Assembly (NCBI RefSeq): GCF_016086655.4
Contig: NC_052133.2
Location: 47,484,383 to 47,548,382, forward strand
Length of the DNA stretch: 64,000 nucleotides
Direction of reading: 5' to 3'
Origin: Lepeophtheirus salmonis
Taxonomy: Eukaryota; Arthropoda; Copepoda; Siphonostomatoida; Caligidae
Position numbers and translations under genes: made by a program. Of this stretch, positions 34,180-45,299 are shown in pieces (within the stretch, counting starts at the first letter, position 1; each line of letters opens with the position of its first letter). Under the pieces are notes generated by a model. The model saw only the letters and a list, made by a program, of their open reading frames with translations, had not been told where the DNA came from and made no database searches.

Positions 34180-34975
34180 TTTGAATACATTATTTCATAA
34201 TAATAGTATTTAAGTTTATGTTGTAAAATTTACTTAAATTTTTAATATTTAAAAACTAAATTCGGTTCTTTTTTAACTTTATGTTTATTTGGAAAAAATA
34301 AATTTTTATTTGAATTCTTTAATAAAGATAATAAAACAAAATATTTACAATTATTTTATAAAAATAACCTTTTTTAATCATGAATCATGACAGAATAACA
34401 ACTATATATCAGTCTGTGTAATGGCTGTAGATAAATACCTTAATATTTTTGTTGTTATTGTAGATTTATTGTCTGTCCGCTCTTTCCCTCGAGTCTTTTA
34501 GTTAGTACCAACTTTCAAATGACAACTGTCGAAATATCACGAAAATCTGTTATTTAGTTATTGAGCAAGTTTAATAGAATTACGGAACTTTTTGATAAAT
34601 CTGGGAAATGTCGGTTTAATGCTTAATTTAAAGAACAAAAATATATACTGTAATAATTAACAGCAAAAATCAAAGTTTATGTTTATGAACTTATTGGTAA
34701 ATCAAAATATGGTAATCCAACTGTATATTGAAACTTTCTTTCAGAGATTCTGCACTCACCTTTGACCTTCATAGGTACACAAATGATATTTATTCTTGCA
34801 TACCTATTTTATGAGTCATGCAACATGCTTCATATTAGTACTAATGATGGGGATCATTAATTGAATAAAAAAATATTAAACATGTATAAAAATTGTACAA
34901 ATAAGGAAATAAAAAATGTAAAATATTAACTGAATTTACATATATTATATATCTATCATGTATGGATGATAGTGG
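34180..34975. other. Unassigned AT-rich stretch
   Basis: Possibly 3' flanking sequence of the preceding relic. No terminus recognised. Confidence 0.3.
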
Positions 34976-34980
34976 TACAT

Positions 34981-35060
34981 GAGTGATTCTCAACCTTTTT
35001 GTTACTGTTGAGCCTCTAGTTGTATTTATTATTTGTGACGGAACATCTACATAGTATTGG
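34981..35060 (+). repeat. hAT terminus fragment
   Basis: AGTGATTCTCAACCTTTTTG is the usual outer end of CAGTGGTTCTCAACC elements. Its body would extend right but is cut by the mariner starting at 35098. Confidence 0.55.
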
Positions 35061-35097
35061 GCGAACATTCGGGTCGAGGATTTAAAAAAACTTTTTA

Positions 35098-35908
35098 CTC
35101 TGTGATCATTGAAATCTGAACCCTTACTAATTCAATAGTTTAAAAAGGTTGAGTGATTGAAGTTAATTCAAATTTCTATATATGAAAGCATAAACAATTA
35201 GTTGCAAAAAAAAATATCGAAGCTCTTTAGCTTATGCACAAGTCGAGAAAATGTCACTTGAATGTGATCGATGAATTTACATTCGCACATTCCAAGCAGT
35301 TGGGGGCCTCCAAGACCTCCATCTACACTGTCAGTAAGTCTGAAACGTTGGAAAGGAAGAAGGGCTCAGTCAAAAAGGGAAACATGACCCGGAGGAGATT
35401 TTGAAAACTGCCCGCCAATCCCCTCAAGTCCATAAGGGCCCATGTAATAGATCTCAAGATTTCACACAAGATTGTACAGAGAGCTATTAAAAAGTGGGTG
35501 GAAGGAGCCTTGTGAGGGTGGAGAGGCCACTTTTGACATCAGCAATAAAAGAAAACATCTCCTTCGTTGCAAGACTCTTTTGAATGTGTCTTTTTAACTA
35601 TTTTTTTTGACACTTTGTTGCGCATGTCGAGGGGAAGGCCTGCAGTATCCTTAATACAAGCAATCAGGACCTCAAAACCACTGTCAGCCAGCACTGGGAT
35701 GCCATATCAGAGGACTACATTCACTGCAGGTCTTTCGCCGCCTGGAAGCCATCATTGCCTCTAAGGGCGTCTACATTAATGATTAAGAGAGCTCTGATAC
35801 ATATCTATTTACAGTATTAATATTGTTGAAATTCTCTTGTTAATTAATAAATTATATCTTGCTGAAGTTTAAAATTAAAAGGGTTCCTGATTTTAATGGA
35901 CCACTCGG
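35098..35908 (+). mobile_element. Deleted mariner, 811 bp, with both ends
   Basis: TA (35096-35097) and TA (35909-35910) flank it. The inner ends CTCTGTGATCATTGAAATCT and, in reverse, CCGAGTGGTCCATTAAAATC are inverted repeats. Coding remnants in order: an N-terminal helix-turn-helix trace (QAVGG, KTSIYTVSKSETLERKK), KTARQSP, GGRSLVRVERPLLTSAIKE, then a jump to AISEDYIH and LPLRAST near the C-terminus. The central catalytic core is gone. It is in the same subfamily as 2454-2832 and 57966-58744. Confidence 0.85.
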
Positions 35909-35924
35909 TAGATAAACTACAAGG

Positions 35925-36620
35925 TTGGCCAGCAAAACGTGGACTAGAGAGGTTACTTTATAAATACTTGATTTTGTTTTGCTTTGACACTTTCATTTAC
36001 ACGGTTCTTCCAAAAATGGAGAAAGCGTGCTGCATCCCCAGTGCTGATGAAGCCAAATTGAGATAATTGTGTCTGTTTATCATCTTTTTAGATTTAAAAG
36101 CAAAGTATTAACGAGTAGCTCTCAAAATTCTTCATGATTTTGCGACAGATTCATGAGAATGTTAAGATCTTCTTGTCTGAGAAGATATTTACAGTAGACG
36201 GATTACTCTTCAAGTAATTAAGGACTTTTTTGGATCTCTCAAGCCTCTAGGTCTTCATCCTTTCAATGAGGAGATGTCTTTGAGTCCTGACAAAGCTCTT
36301 AAGGCCGAGGTCATCATGAACTGCCCTCCTCATGGTGATCTCGTCCACGTTGAACCCGTCAGCCAAACGGTGCATTGATGCTGTTGGATCCTCCCTGAAT
36401 TAGCCTCTAGGGACATGAGAAATGTTTTATCTCGCTTCAAACCATTTCCTGTCTTCCTATGGACTCTTTTCACATTCTCCTTGGCCACCATGATGTTCCA
36501 GAGTGTCCTCATGGTCACACAAACAATTTTTGAAATTCTTTTTGTATCAACATCCGCGACGAGAAGATCCGAAACCCTTTGTCTTTGATCATATCAAAAC
36601 AATGTGCAAGAAAACAACAT
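35925..36620 (-). pseudogene. Mariner transposase N-terminal half relic
   Basis: The minus strand reads DQRQRVSDLLVADVDTKRIS, then VTMRTLWNIMVAKENVKRVH and GNGLKRDKTFL (paired helix-turn-helix region). After a shift come RLADGFNVDEITMRRAVHDD, LGLKSFVRTQRHLLIERM and IFSDKKIL with the first catalytic Asp. The sequence then fails; the second and third Asp blocks are missing. The left boundary TA then CAAGGTTGGCCAGC at 35924 may be one terminus. It abuts the 811-bp mariner. An N-terminal half is rare here, where most relics keep the C-terminus. Confidence 0.8.
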
Positions 36621-36719
36621 ATGTATCCAAACATTGCTTGAGATGAAACCTTAATTAGCCCAAAAAATTAACTTTAATAATAAGAAAAATTTCCCTGTTG
36701 CACTCTGCAGAATAATTCA

Positions 36720-37555
36720 ATTTTTTTGAGCGGGAGCATGCTCATCATTTTATAAGGGCGATAAGATCGCTCGAATTTTTAGTCATTTAAATAGGTTCGT
36801 ATTATTTTTTTCTATTTCCACCTTTTATGTGACAATATCAAAAAATTGTGAGATATAGAATAACGTTAAAGATTACAAGAATAGACGGTTGAAGTTATAT
36901 CTTAAGATACGCTAGCATCTTTTTTTCCATACTGTATATGTGACTCTCTACTTTGTTCGGTTGACGAGCTTGCCTCTCATGTAGCTGACAACTAAATGAT
37001 ATCGGTTACCCCAGAGACACCGCCGGTTCCTTCTTTTGTATAGATACCGTAAAAAAATAGTTTTAATTTTTTTCTATGAATTTATCTAACTGAAATGTTA
37101 TTTTCTTCTATTTTTATGCAGTAGAATGACATAAGATCTTAAAATCTCACGAAAACATAACTTCAAAAACTTGAGAAACCTTTATTCAAGCTCAAGCTGA
37201 TTACCAGACTTAACTAGATGATAGTGCACGAAACCTCGTATATTCATGTCCTCTAAGAATGTTATTCCCAAACTTTTTGAGCCCCAGGAACACCAAAAGA
37301 CAATTATATTGACGTACCTATTTTAATTAAACCAGTTATTTGGATTATTATAAGCTATTGTAAATAATGTATGGCTGTAACAAATCGTACGGCACACTCG
37401 AACTTGTAATATGTTGAATTTAATTGCAATCATACAGAGTTTTGAAATTCAAATAAATATATGAGATCATATGCGGGTAAGGAGGGCGCTCAGGATTTCT
37501 TGACTATACTTATGCTCTGCATTTGAGTATCTACCCTTGCGATCTTTGATGTAAA
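36720..37555. other. Unassigned stretch
   Basis: No gene or repeat end recognised. Confidence 0.35.
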
Positions 37556-37556
37556 T

Positions 37557-37694
37557 TCAGAGCTGGTGGAAAAAAATTTCGCATGAAGTAGGCTGATCCT
37601 CCATTTCACAGTCAATCATGTCCAGTTCTTGCGGGGCATTTCCTTTTGGAACACGTTCCATGATGTTCTTGCTTGTTTCTGGCTCTTTGTGAAA
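37557..37694 (-). CDS. Short coding-like frame, possible 3' exon
   Basis: 46 codons on the minus strand without an ATG at its 5' edge: FHKEPETSKNIMERVPKGN, ELDMIDCEMEDQPTSCE and a stop at 37557-37559. A TTTCACAAAG just upstream could be a splice acceptor. Codon use is better than background. The protein is not recognised. It might belong with the weak cysteine-containing frame about 240 bp upstream on the same strand. Confidence 0.3.
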   Translation of the reverse strand, partial: FHKEPETSKNIMERVPKGNAPQELDMIDCEMEDQPTSCEIFFHQL

Positions 37695-37924
37695 TCAAAT
37701 GCAATGCATAGTAATGATTTTCTATAAGTATAATTAGAAAATAATAGTAGTTATTGGTAAAATTGCAAAAAGTTATATTTAACCAAAAATCTATATTTTT
37801 TCGTTCATTGTTACTTTTTTTTTTGCTCAATAAGCGTTACTCAAATTTCCTCTGGGGTACTCTTAGACTTCAATCACTAATATCTCACTTAAAATTAATC
37901 GATTCTAGCATCTAACTCTTAAAT

Positions 37925-38190
37925 TAACCACAAATAATTATTATATTATCAATCAACAATTTAAAAATGGAAATAAACACTTGAGTTTCAGTAAAAAAAT
38001 AAAGAACATTTGACAATTTATCTGAGTCTGTATAATCAGAAAATGATTCACAGTTCAGAATTGGGAGCACTTTCCAGTAAGTTCTGTGGATTCTTATTTC
38101 GGATAGTGGTCCAATCCCCCTTTTGGGCCTTAGAAAAGCTAAAATTTATCCCTCTACATTGTAGCAATAGAAACCGAAGCAATGCTTGCC
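37925..38190 (-). pseudogene. Weak THAP-like frame
   Basis: The minus strand carries SGKHCFGFYCYNVEG, a stop, then ILAFLRPKRGIGPLS, IHRTYWKVLP and LNCESFSDYTDSDKL. The spacing of the C-x4-C pair, the aromatic/Pro-Lys segment and the CES element resembles a C2CH THAP zinc finger. The final His is missing and an internal stop breaks it. This is a resemblance only. Confidence 0.2.
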
Positions 38191-38449
38191 AGATCTAAAA
38201 ATTTTGACGTCACGTTCAAGTTCATCTTAAATCTTAAGAACGAGTCAGAATTAAACGCAAATGACGCAAAGGATTAAATCTTTGCACAATGAAACCATCA
38301 TAAATATAAGTCAGTGATGTAATCTTTAAGTTGTTAACATCAAAACCGTATAAGAATTAACCATACTCTAATTAATCCTTAATTAGTTAGTAATTAGTGA
38401 AGAGAAGGAACTTTTAATTTTTTTTAAACACACTAACCTTGATAATTGT

Positions 38450-38475
38450 ACAGTGGCTCATAATATAAGTCCCGC
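38450..38475 (+). repeat. Tc1-like terminus
   Basis: TACAGTGGCTCATAATATAA resembles the CAGTGGCTTGCAAAAGTATT type of Tc1 end. A second such end, TACAGTGGCTTATAAAATAT, is at 51357. Opposite ends were not located. Confidence 0.4.
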
Positions 38476-38509
38476 TGGTATGTTAAAATAAAAATAAAAC
38501 AGAAAAATA

Positions 38510-38700
38510 AATTGGTTATATTGACAATTTAAAGAATATTTGAGAGAAAAATAGCTCAGCTGTCATGCCAATTTATTATATCAGCTGTCAACAGCCATGA
38601 GAGGAAGGAAATAAACATAATTCCCACTCTTTATAAACAATTATTAGAGATGGGATTTGTGTAAGAGTGCAAGGAGAAGGTGGAAGGGAGGCATATGGGG
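38510..38700 (+). repeat. Fragment of the 430-bp hAT-like MITE family
   Basis: ATAGCTCAGCTGTCATGCCA, TTTATTATATCAGCTGTCAA and AGCCATGAGAGGAAGGAAAT follow the family order seen at 43975-44340 and 46630-47071. Confidence 0.6.
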
Positions 38701-38709
38701 TTAATTAAT

Positions 38710-39290
38710 TAAAAACCTTGTTAATTGAAGCTGCTTGGTATATGATTTTGGAGGGAGAAATTGAATTACGGCTTTAAAGAGGAAAACCTTCTACATTTGA
38801 AATAACATTTTGTAAGATACATTTTGCAATTATATTTAAATTCATGCATATAAATTGTATTATGTATTTTTTAAATCAATTTACACACGAGAAGGGGACA
38901 ATTCTTTATTTAAAGGGAAATTTGAACACCCCTTCTACTTATTAAATAATGATCAAAAACGACTTGGACTTGAAATCTATTTTTTACTGAACTAAGAAAA
39001 ACAAACAAAAAAAACAATAAAACCCTAACACTATCGACCCTATGGATTATGTGCATGAAATGATCTCAAAAGTAATCTCTTAAATCAAAGTGGATTCCAT
39101 AAATTATATTCAAGGACTCAAATTGGACTCATGTTGTATGCATCTTTTTATTTTACTAACTGAATTCTCCTTAATAATTCAATTAAAACTAAAAGGATGA
39201 TGCTTTTATGAAGGTTGCATAGTTCATTGAACAGTAATATTCAAATATACTCTATACCCCTAGTAGACATAAAAAAAGTCACGTAGACAA
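38710..39290. other. Unassigned stretch
   Basis: Nothing recognised. Confidence 0.35.
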
Positions 39291-39293
39291 CTA

Positions 39294-39718
39294 CAGAGTG
39301 GGGATCCTAGACTTGCAGTAGCATTTAATTTTAATGCTATTCCGGTTTAAAAAAAAAAATTATGATGTCTCTTTTCGCAACCAAAACGAAAAAATGAAAC
39401 AATAATAAACACGTTTTGTTTTTATTCAATAACATAGGAACAATATGATAGATTTCTGGCCTGCCTCCATGCGGCCCTCCTCCTGCACTGACCTCTTCCC
39501 CCTGTACTTTGCAATTTAGGGTGTCTTGGAGCAGAATGTCTACCAGTCATCTCATTCAAATGTGGATTATCTACAAACTGCTATTATGACAGCGTGATAC
39601 ACCATGAGCACGCCCTTCATCGTCAAGAATGGGTTTGGGTTGTCTTTTCTTGATTCCATAAAAATCACACGTTTTTCGTAATTTAGTCATATAGCTGCAA
39701 GTTTTGGGTCCCATTCTG
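39294..39718 (+). mobile_element. Deleted mariner, 425 bp, TA target duplication
   Basis: TA flanks (39292-39293 and 39719-39720). The left end CAGAGTGGGGATCC with GACTTGCAGTAG matches the reverse complement of the right end CAGAATGGGACCC with AACTTGCAGCTA. The remnant translates as ATMIDFWPASMRPSSCTDLF and YFAI, then CLGAECLPVISFKCGLS-type codons with stops, from the third-Asp region. The second half of the C-terminus is fused straight to the 3' UTR at about 39640 (GGGTTGTCTTTTCTTGATTC). Same subfamily as 25595-26254 and 53808-54442. Confidence 0.85.
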
Positions 39719-39719
39719 T

Positions 39720-40200
39720 ACATAGATATGTTCTTTTTTTTTATGGATTTGTTATTTGGGTGGCTTATTGGAGTGAGAACGGATGACTCACCATTCAACA
39801 AATATATACGTTCAAAAAGTAACTGGATTTAGAGGGAGAGGCCCATTGCAAAATTGAATAGTTTTTAATACGATTAAAGAAATTGTTATCTTTATTATAC
39901 GTGAATTTACATTCTTGAAATGAACTAGGCCTATTCCGTGTACAAGTAATAAAGTCATAATATACCTACATAAAAAAGTATATACTATAAATATACTTTT
40001 AGCTTTATTTATTTATAATCGTTGTTGGTGCAAATAATTGCCAAATAATATATATTACGTCTTTGTATTTGCAATTTCTGTATATTTTCCATACATACAT
40101 ATTTTTTTACTTATTATTTCGCGAGAAAAAAAAGGAACATGCTCATCATAGTCATATTCTTCTATGCACATATTCTGCTTGCAAATTTTTTGACTATATA
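39720..40200. other. Unassigned stretch
   Basis: No gene supported. The 76-codon minus frame at 39571-39801 is a shadow of the mariner remnant. Confidence 0.35.
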
Positions 40201-40207
40201 CACTATA

Positions 40208-40386
40208 CAGTCAAACCTGGTCTAACAGCCATCTGTTTCAAGCGGGTCATTGCACTAAGCGTCCATATCCAGTTTTCATTATTTTTAGTGTTACGAAATA
40301 AGAAACTATGTTGAAGAGGTCACTTTTGCATAAGACTGCCGCTTTTTTTAATTCCCTTGTCTGACCGCTAAATACAGGTTGGACTG
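40208..40386. mobile_element. MITE, 179 bp, CAGTCAAACCTG-type ends
   Basis: Left end CAGTCAAACCTGGTCTAACA; reverse complement of the right end CAGTCCAACCTGTATTTAGC. The layout matches the 151-bp copy at 11305-11455, including GGTCA...ATATCCA in the left third. No target duplication is clear. Confidence 0.7.
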
Positions 40387-40389
40387 TTG

Positions 40390-41565
40390 TACACGTTGTG
40401 TATAATTTTTAACTTTTACTGCTATAAACAGATTGTAAAAGTTCAAACCAAAAAAAATTAAATGTAGCATATTAAACTAATAATTTACAGTCGTTTTAAT
40501 AATAGTATGGAATTAGCGTTGTTTGGGAATTTGTAATTTGATTACTTAGCTGAAAATAGTGGTTAGTGGGGAGTGGCAGGTGGGTCAAGGTCTATAACCC
40601 CTTTACAACGAATATTTTATAAGGCACTAAAAGTTAGATGGGGGTAATTTTGGGATTAAAAAAAAAAAAAGTAGTACACTTTTTTTTACATTTTTTAAAT
40701 TTTCTTTTCTTAAAAAAAATCATTTTTCTTTGGTGTAGTTTAAATTCAGTTGTCTAAAGGGCAGAAGAAATATTCTGGATGGGTGCTTAATTGAAAGGAA
40801 AGCTGAAATTCCCTTTAGGATAGAGATTATATAGCAAATGTGATGAAGTTTTACTTAAGGGTGTAGTTATTGCATAATTTGATATCAACTGTGGACGTGG
40901 GAACATTATAAGATACAGGGTGAGGATTTTAAATCCAGAACAAGTTTAGACCTTAGTATTTGCCACCTCTGAATTCTATGTTTATGAAAGTGTACTCATC
41001 AGATTCAGCTGACAAAAGTGTATAAGAAAAAAATACAAAATTCGTGAGATGTTCGCCGAATACGAACGTCGTTTGTTTGGGCATTATTTGCCGATGTTAT
41101 AACTATAAAATACGTACTGATAACTTTTACAATTTAGCTTCAAGTACAAGTGGCCCCATGTAGAAAACCTAACATGATCACAAAACTGATTTATTAGTAG
41201 TGTCATATGTCTTACAAGGGCTTTGTTGCTGTGTTAATTAATTAGCTGTATTATAATACTGATAAATATTTGAAATAATATCATTTGACTGACTAAGTAC
41301 AGCTGTGCATTTTTTGTGATCATTTTATTGAAATGTATGGCCAACAATAGAGTTAAGAAATGTTGAAAAAACGAAGACATCCTAACGTAGGCTCTTAAAA
41401 TTCTTTAATGCTCACTATGTAAATAAGTGTCAATAATTTTTTGATCTTTTGAAATAGAAATCTTTGTCCGTTTCTAAGAACAAAAATTGATGTTTTCTTT
41501 TTTGTTTTTCAATCGAGTTTTTTGAGTTTTTGGTTATAAATTGATAGTAATGTTAAAGTTCAATG
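40390..41565. other. Unassigned stretch
   Basis: Oligo-A and oligo-T runs near 40660-40720. No gene or paired repeat recognised. Confidence 0.35.
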
Positions 41566-42149
41566 CAGGTCTGCAGAGTCGTGTCTGTATTGTTGGAGTT
41601 GGTGTCAGGAGTCGGAAACCTTGTACCGCCTCTGACTTTAGCTACAAAAATTATAATAATGTATGTAAATAAAACTTATTTATAATCTAAGGCTAACATT
41701 GAGTTTTGCTAAAGGTTTTTCCTAAATGCTTATAAATTATAGGTTCAAACGTGTTCTATAGTCTATACAATGACAACTTTTGAACATCTCTAAAGTCTAA
41801 ATTATTACCTAATGTTGGGTAGAGCATAGCCACTAGCCATGCTACATAAATTTTGCTCAGAAACTTATGAATATATTAGCAATAGATTAATTTTGATTAA
41901 TTTCATTTCTTGTTCATCCTGTTAAATATCTTATACTCGGATTCTAAATATTTTCTTTAAAACTGGCAGAATTATTTACTACTTATTACTAATAACTACC
42001 TATGGCTATAAATGAGATATATATATTTTTAGTCTCTAGACTCAAATGACCCTATAGTACTTATATAGGCTATAAAATATACTATTACACAATTGTGTGT
42101 TGGAGTCAGAGTCAATGTTGGGCATTTAACTATCGATTCCGCAGCCCTT
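41566..42149. mobile_element. hAT-like MITE, 584 bp, 8-bp target duplication
   Basis: The left end CAGGTCTGCAGAGTCG and the reverse complement of the right end AAGGGCTGCGGAATCG match at 12 of 16. This is the CAGGGCTG(C/T)GGAGTCG type of hAT terminus. Subterminal GGAGTTGGTGTCAGGAGTCG on the left and TTGGAGTCAGAGTCA on the right are further hAT-style motifs. Flanking octamers GTTCAATG (41558-41565) and GTTCAAAG (42150-42157) match at 7 of 8. No open frame of note. Confidence 0.8.
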
Positions 42150-42299
42150 GTTCAAAGAAACACTAACTGACTACTCTTGTTGATGTTTATAAAAAGATGA
42201 AATTTAGTTTTTTAATTTTTTTCAAAAAAACAAGTGGTGTTGGCACTTTCGCATGAGGCAATACGTTTACAAAACTGGAAGGTCATTGAAAGAAAATAA

Positions 42300-42680
42300 A
42301 ACATCCCCTGTTTTGTTATCCATTGATTAATTATATATTTGAATTGTATCCATGAAGTTTTTGTGCAAAGAAATTGTCAAACGGTAAACTGTTTATATAG
42401 TCAAAAGATACATTGAGACAAGGAACACCAATAATATACTCAAATCTAGCCGTCAAAGGTCCACAAAAACTATAAATCTTGTATTATTTTCTAGAGTTCC
42501 TAAATCAATAAAACTTGTAGGAAGAGGTTAAACTCTTTATTGATGTATATAAAAATTTTTATCCCATTAAATACAATTTGCTTTTTCTTTTCTTGAAAAA
42601 TTAACTTTTTGTGCAATCAATGATTCAGCCATTTTATTTTATCTTGGTTTATACATATGGCACGTCCTATATATGTATAT
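42300..42680 (-). repeat. Dispersed repeat with mariner-like terminus, partner 44345-44757
   Basis: Shared in order with the partner: CCATTGATTAAT, ATCCATGAAGTTTTTG, AATCAATTAAACTTGTAG or AATCAATAAAACTTGTAG, TATTGATG, TTTTTATCCC, and a right end reading on the minus strand ATATACAGGGCGCACCATAT in the partner. That end resembles mariner termini. I found no transposase codons. Confidence 0.6.
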
Positions 42681-42686
42681 AAATAT

Positions 42687-43446
42687 TAGGGCTGGGAAGG
42701 TATGCTAAGCTCACAGTTTGGTACGAACCGTGGTATACGTTCGGTATGGTATAATAGTAACTTTTTTAAATAGAATTATTCTTTAATCATTTATTTTCTG
42801 TACAAATAAATTTCCCTAAAAAACAAAGGCTGATATAAAATATACAACGGCTATATTATTATTAATGAATTTATAATTTATTTATTTTTTTTGCAAAAAG
42901 AGGAGCTTGTCTACATTTTCTGGTGATAGACATGACTGATTAGCAGTAGTAATATCTCCAGCTGTTGAAAAATTTCTTTCGGTTGATACAAATGTACCTG
43001 TAGTAGTGAAATATGGTGAAGCTTACTGGGAAAAATTGGCATATTTAAATAAATTACCCCTCTACTATACCATTGTGTTTTTGTAAACTGGGATGCATTT
43101 TATCATTTTCTAAGTTTTGTCTCTTTTTCTAATTCTTTATGGTAATGTTTTATTTCTTTTTAATCAGATTTGTAGGTTTTATATCAATATTTAAGGCGCA
43201 ATAGATATTTATAACGCAAAATATATGTTCGATTTTGTAACAACGCAGTTGCTCCTGTTTATTTAATATCCATATTATTAACCAAATAAAGAATTATAAA
43301 AAAAAATAATTAGCAAAATTTAATAATATCAAAATATTTAATTAGTGATTATATATACACGTATCGTACCGAGTGTACAAACTTACCGAGCATTATGGGT
43401 CGTACCAAGCCAAATCGCTGTACAAACCCGTACCGTACCAGTACTA
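42687..43446 (-). mobile_element. Deleted hAT element, 760 bp
   Basis: The left end TAGGGCTGGGAAGGTATG and the reverse complement of the right end TAGTACTGGTACGGTACG are imperfect inverted repeats. Flanks ATAAATAT (42679-42686) and ATATATAT (43447-43454) match at 7 of 8, though AT-richness weakens this. Repeated GGTATG, GGTACG and CGTACC words cluster just inside both ends, as in hAT subterminal transposase-binding arrays. It retains only the transposase 3' end on the minus strand and is non-autonomous. Confidence 0.75.
42882..43022 (-). pseudogene. hAT transposase C-terminal dimerisation domain (hATC) remnant
   Basis: 47 codons on the minus strand include TGTFVSTERNFSTAGDITTA, then NQSCLSPENVDKLLFLQKK and a stop at 42882-42884. 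This is the hATC signature (SERxFSTAGDIxTxxRxxLSPENVDxLxFL). The DDE core and BED finger are missing. The stop position is natural, so the relic preserves the true 3' end of the gene inside the 760-bp element. Confidence 0.9.
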
Positions 43447-43580
43447 ATATATATTTATACATATAAACCTTCCAATAATCTTAATTGAACCAAATACAAC
43501 TTTTAAAAACAGCTCTGAATTTTAAATAAATAAATATACACTTTATAATCTATAAAATCATCGACACCTGACGCTACTCG

Positions 43581-43799
43581 TCAAATAATAGTTGAATAAA
43601 TTATATTACAAAAACTTTTACTCTCTTTAATACCTAAGCCCTGACGCCTGGGGGCGTCCTTATTTTTGGTATACACTTGCTTTTTCTGTAAATATTTGTT
43701 TTGGACAATTTTTTGGACCATATCGATGCCCTGGGACTTGGATCGGAAAAATAAGGAGACTATGCTGCATAAGAATATGAGTTGATCAACCATTTTCAT
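43581..43799 (-). CDS. Hypothetical frame with signal-like N-terminus
   Basis: 72 codons from ATG at 43799. MVDQLIFLCSIVSLFF makes a hydrophobic start, followed by a basic, polar stretch including KNKDAPRRQGLGIKESK. G+C is above the surroundings. A GTATTAAAG after QGL could be a splice donor, making this a first exon. I do not recognise it; it may be chance or an element fragment. Confidence 0.25.
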   Translation of the reverse strand: MKMVDQLIFLCSIVSLFFRSKSQGIDMVQKIVQNKYLQKKQVYTKNKDAPRRQGLGIKESKSFCNIIYSTII

Positions 43800-43974
43800 T
43801 TAATTTAACCTTCTACCTTGTTTTGTGTTGGCATCAATCCTGATGCGTATGATATTTATTTGTGATTTAAGTAATTCATTAATTATTATTATTCAGGCCT
43901 TGAGATGTATTTTTTTAAGGGAGATACCTCAAAGACAAGACAAAATCCTTCTGATATATGAACAAGCAGAGGTG

Positions 43975-44340
43975 GAAACTTGGAATTGGGACTTTACTTT
44001 GAAAAGCATAGCTTTCATGACGTTTATTAGATCAGCTGGAAGCACCCGTGAGAGGAAGGAAATAAACAAAAATCTCACTCCTTATAAAGCAAGGAAATGT
44101 AAGATGGAATTACTACTCCGAGTCCAACAAGAAGTTTCACTTATAACTCTCATTGTAACATGCACTAGTTATTACATTATACTTTGATGTTCTGTCTTCA
44201 AGAAAATGAGTAAAAAGTAAATTTCAATGATAACAGCTTTAGTAATAAAAATTATGTTCAGATTACCAACTAGAAAAAAAAACAACTCCCGCTTTTGAGG
44301 ACATATTTTATACATCTTTATTCATAAGCAAAAAATTTAA
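43975..44340 (+). repeat. Copy of the 430-bp hAT-like MITE family
   Basis: TTTATTAGATCAGCTGGAAG, GTGAGAGGAAGGAAATAAAC, AATCTCACTCCTTATAAAGC, GAATTACTACTCCGAGTCCA, ACAAGAAGTTTCACTTATAA and CAGATTACCAACTAG appear in family order. The 120-codon plus frame beginning at 43825 runs through this repeat and is not a gene. Confidence 0.7.
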
Positions 44341-44344
44341 ATTT

Positions 44345-44757
44345 TTCCTGTTTAGTGATCCATTGATTAATAATTATATATTTGCAATTGCATCCATGAA
44401 GTTTTTGAGCCATAAAATTTCAAACGGCTCAAATAAAAAAATTCCAAATCTCAACTGTCAAATATGATATGCATTCCATTTATAGAATCAAAAGATGTAA
44501 TGAGAGAATCAACAACAATAATAGACCCAAATTCAGTCATCCATGATCAATCTGGTCATGTTTAAAAGTGTTTGTAAATCAATTAAACTTGTAGAAAGAT
44601 GTTGAAACCCATTATTGATGCGTATATATTTTTTTATCCCGTCAAACAGGAATTTGCTCTTTTTTTTTCGTGCAAAATACTTTTTTTGTACAATCAATTA
44701 TTCAACAATTTTATTTGACTTGGTCTAATAGATATGGTGCGCCCTGTATATATGTAA
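44345..44757 (-). repeat. Partner of 42300-42680 with mariner-like terminus
   Basis: Direct repeat of 42300-42680. Its right edge reads on the minus strand TATACAGGGCGCACCATATC, which looks like a TA plus mariner terminus. Confidence 0.6.
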
Positions 44758-45059
44758 TACCTTAATAACAATTGGAATTCAACAAAATACATCTTTCAAC
44801 AAAAAAACTTTAAATATATGATAAATAGTGATATAAGTTGCACTCCTGCGTATTTATAACAAACTCAACTCTTGCTTCCCTCAAACTAAAAGGCTGTTCC
44901 AATAAAAAATCATTATGTGACAGTGAGATACAATTTTATGGAATTGAGTGCAACATCTGTTGTTCTCAGAAAAATCAAAAATCTTATTAATTGTCATGAA
45001 AAAGTCTTTCACAGTAACATTGATTCATTTAAGAGTGATACTCATAAATAATTTATGAT

Positions 45060-45290
45060 TGAATAAAAACCGATCAAATACAAATTGGAACAAAATCTCC
45101 GTCTTTTATGAGCACACCCAATGTTCAATTCGGTTTCAACAATGATGGCTTATATTTAGGAAAGGAAGTTCACCCTTCAGATATTACATGATAATGATAT
45201 CAGCTTAGGAAAAGAACATTCCCTCTTCAAGGTTTCCAACTCCAAAAACTATGGGGTAGTTTTAAAATGCAAACGAATTGCATTTCTGCA
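45060..45290 (+). repeat. 3' part of a hAT-like MITE copy
   Basis: GAAAGGAAGTTCACCCTTCA, then CTTCAAGGTTTCCAACTCCA and AAAAACTATGGGG parallel AAAAGGAAGTTCAC...CAGTTTACCAACTCCAAAAAATGGG at 46974-47038. Confidence 0.55.
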
Positions 45291-45299
45291 CCAGATACT

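Noticed and set aside
35098..36620. A single 1.5-kb mariner
   Set aside because: The two coding relics are on opposite strands and belong to different subfamilies, so they are separate elements.
43825..44187. 120-codon plus-strand open frame
   Set aside because: Its second half lies in a dispersed hAT-like MITE copy (43975-44340) and no motif is seen.
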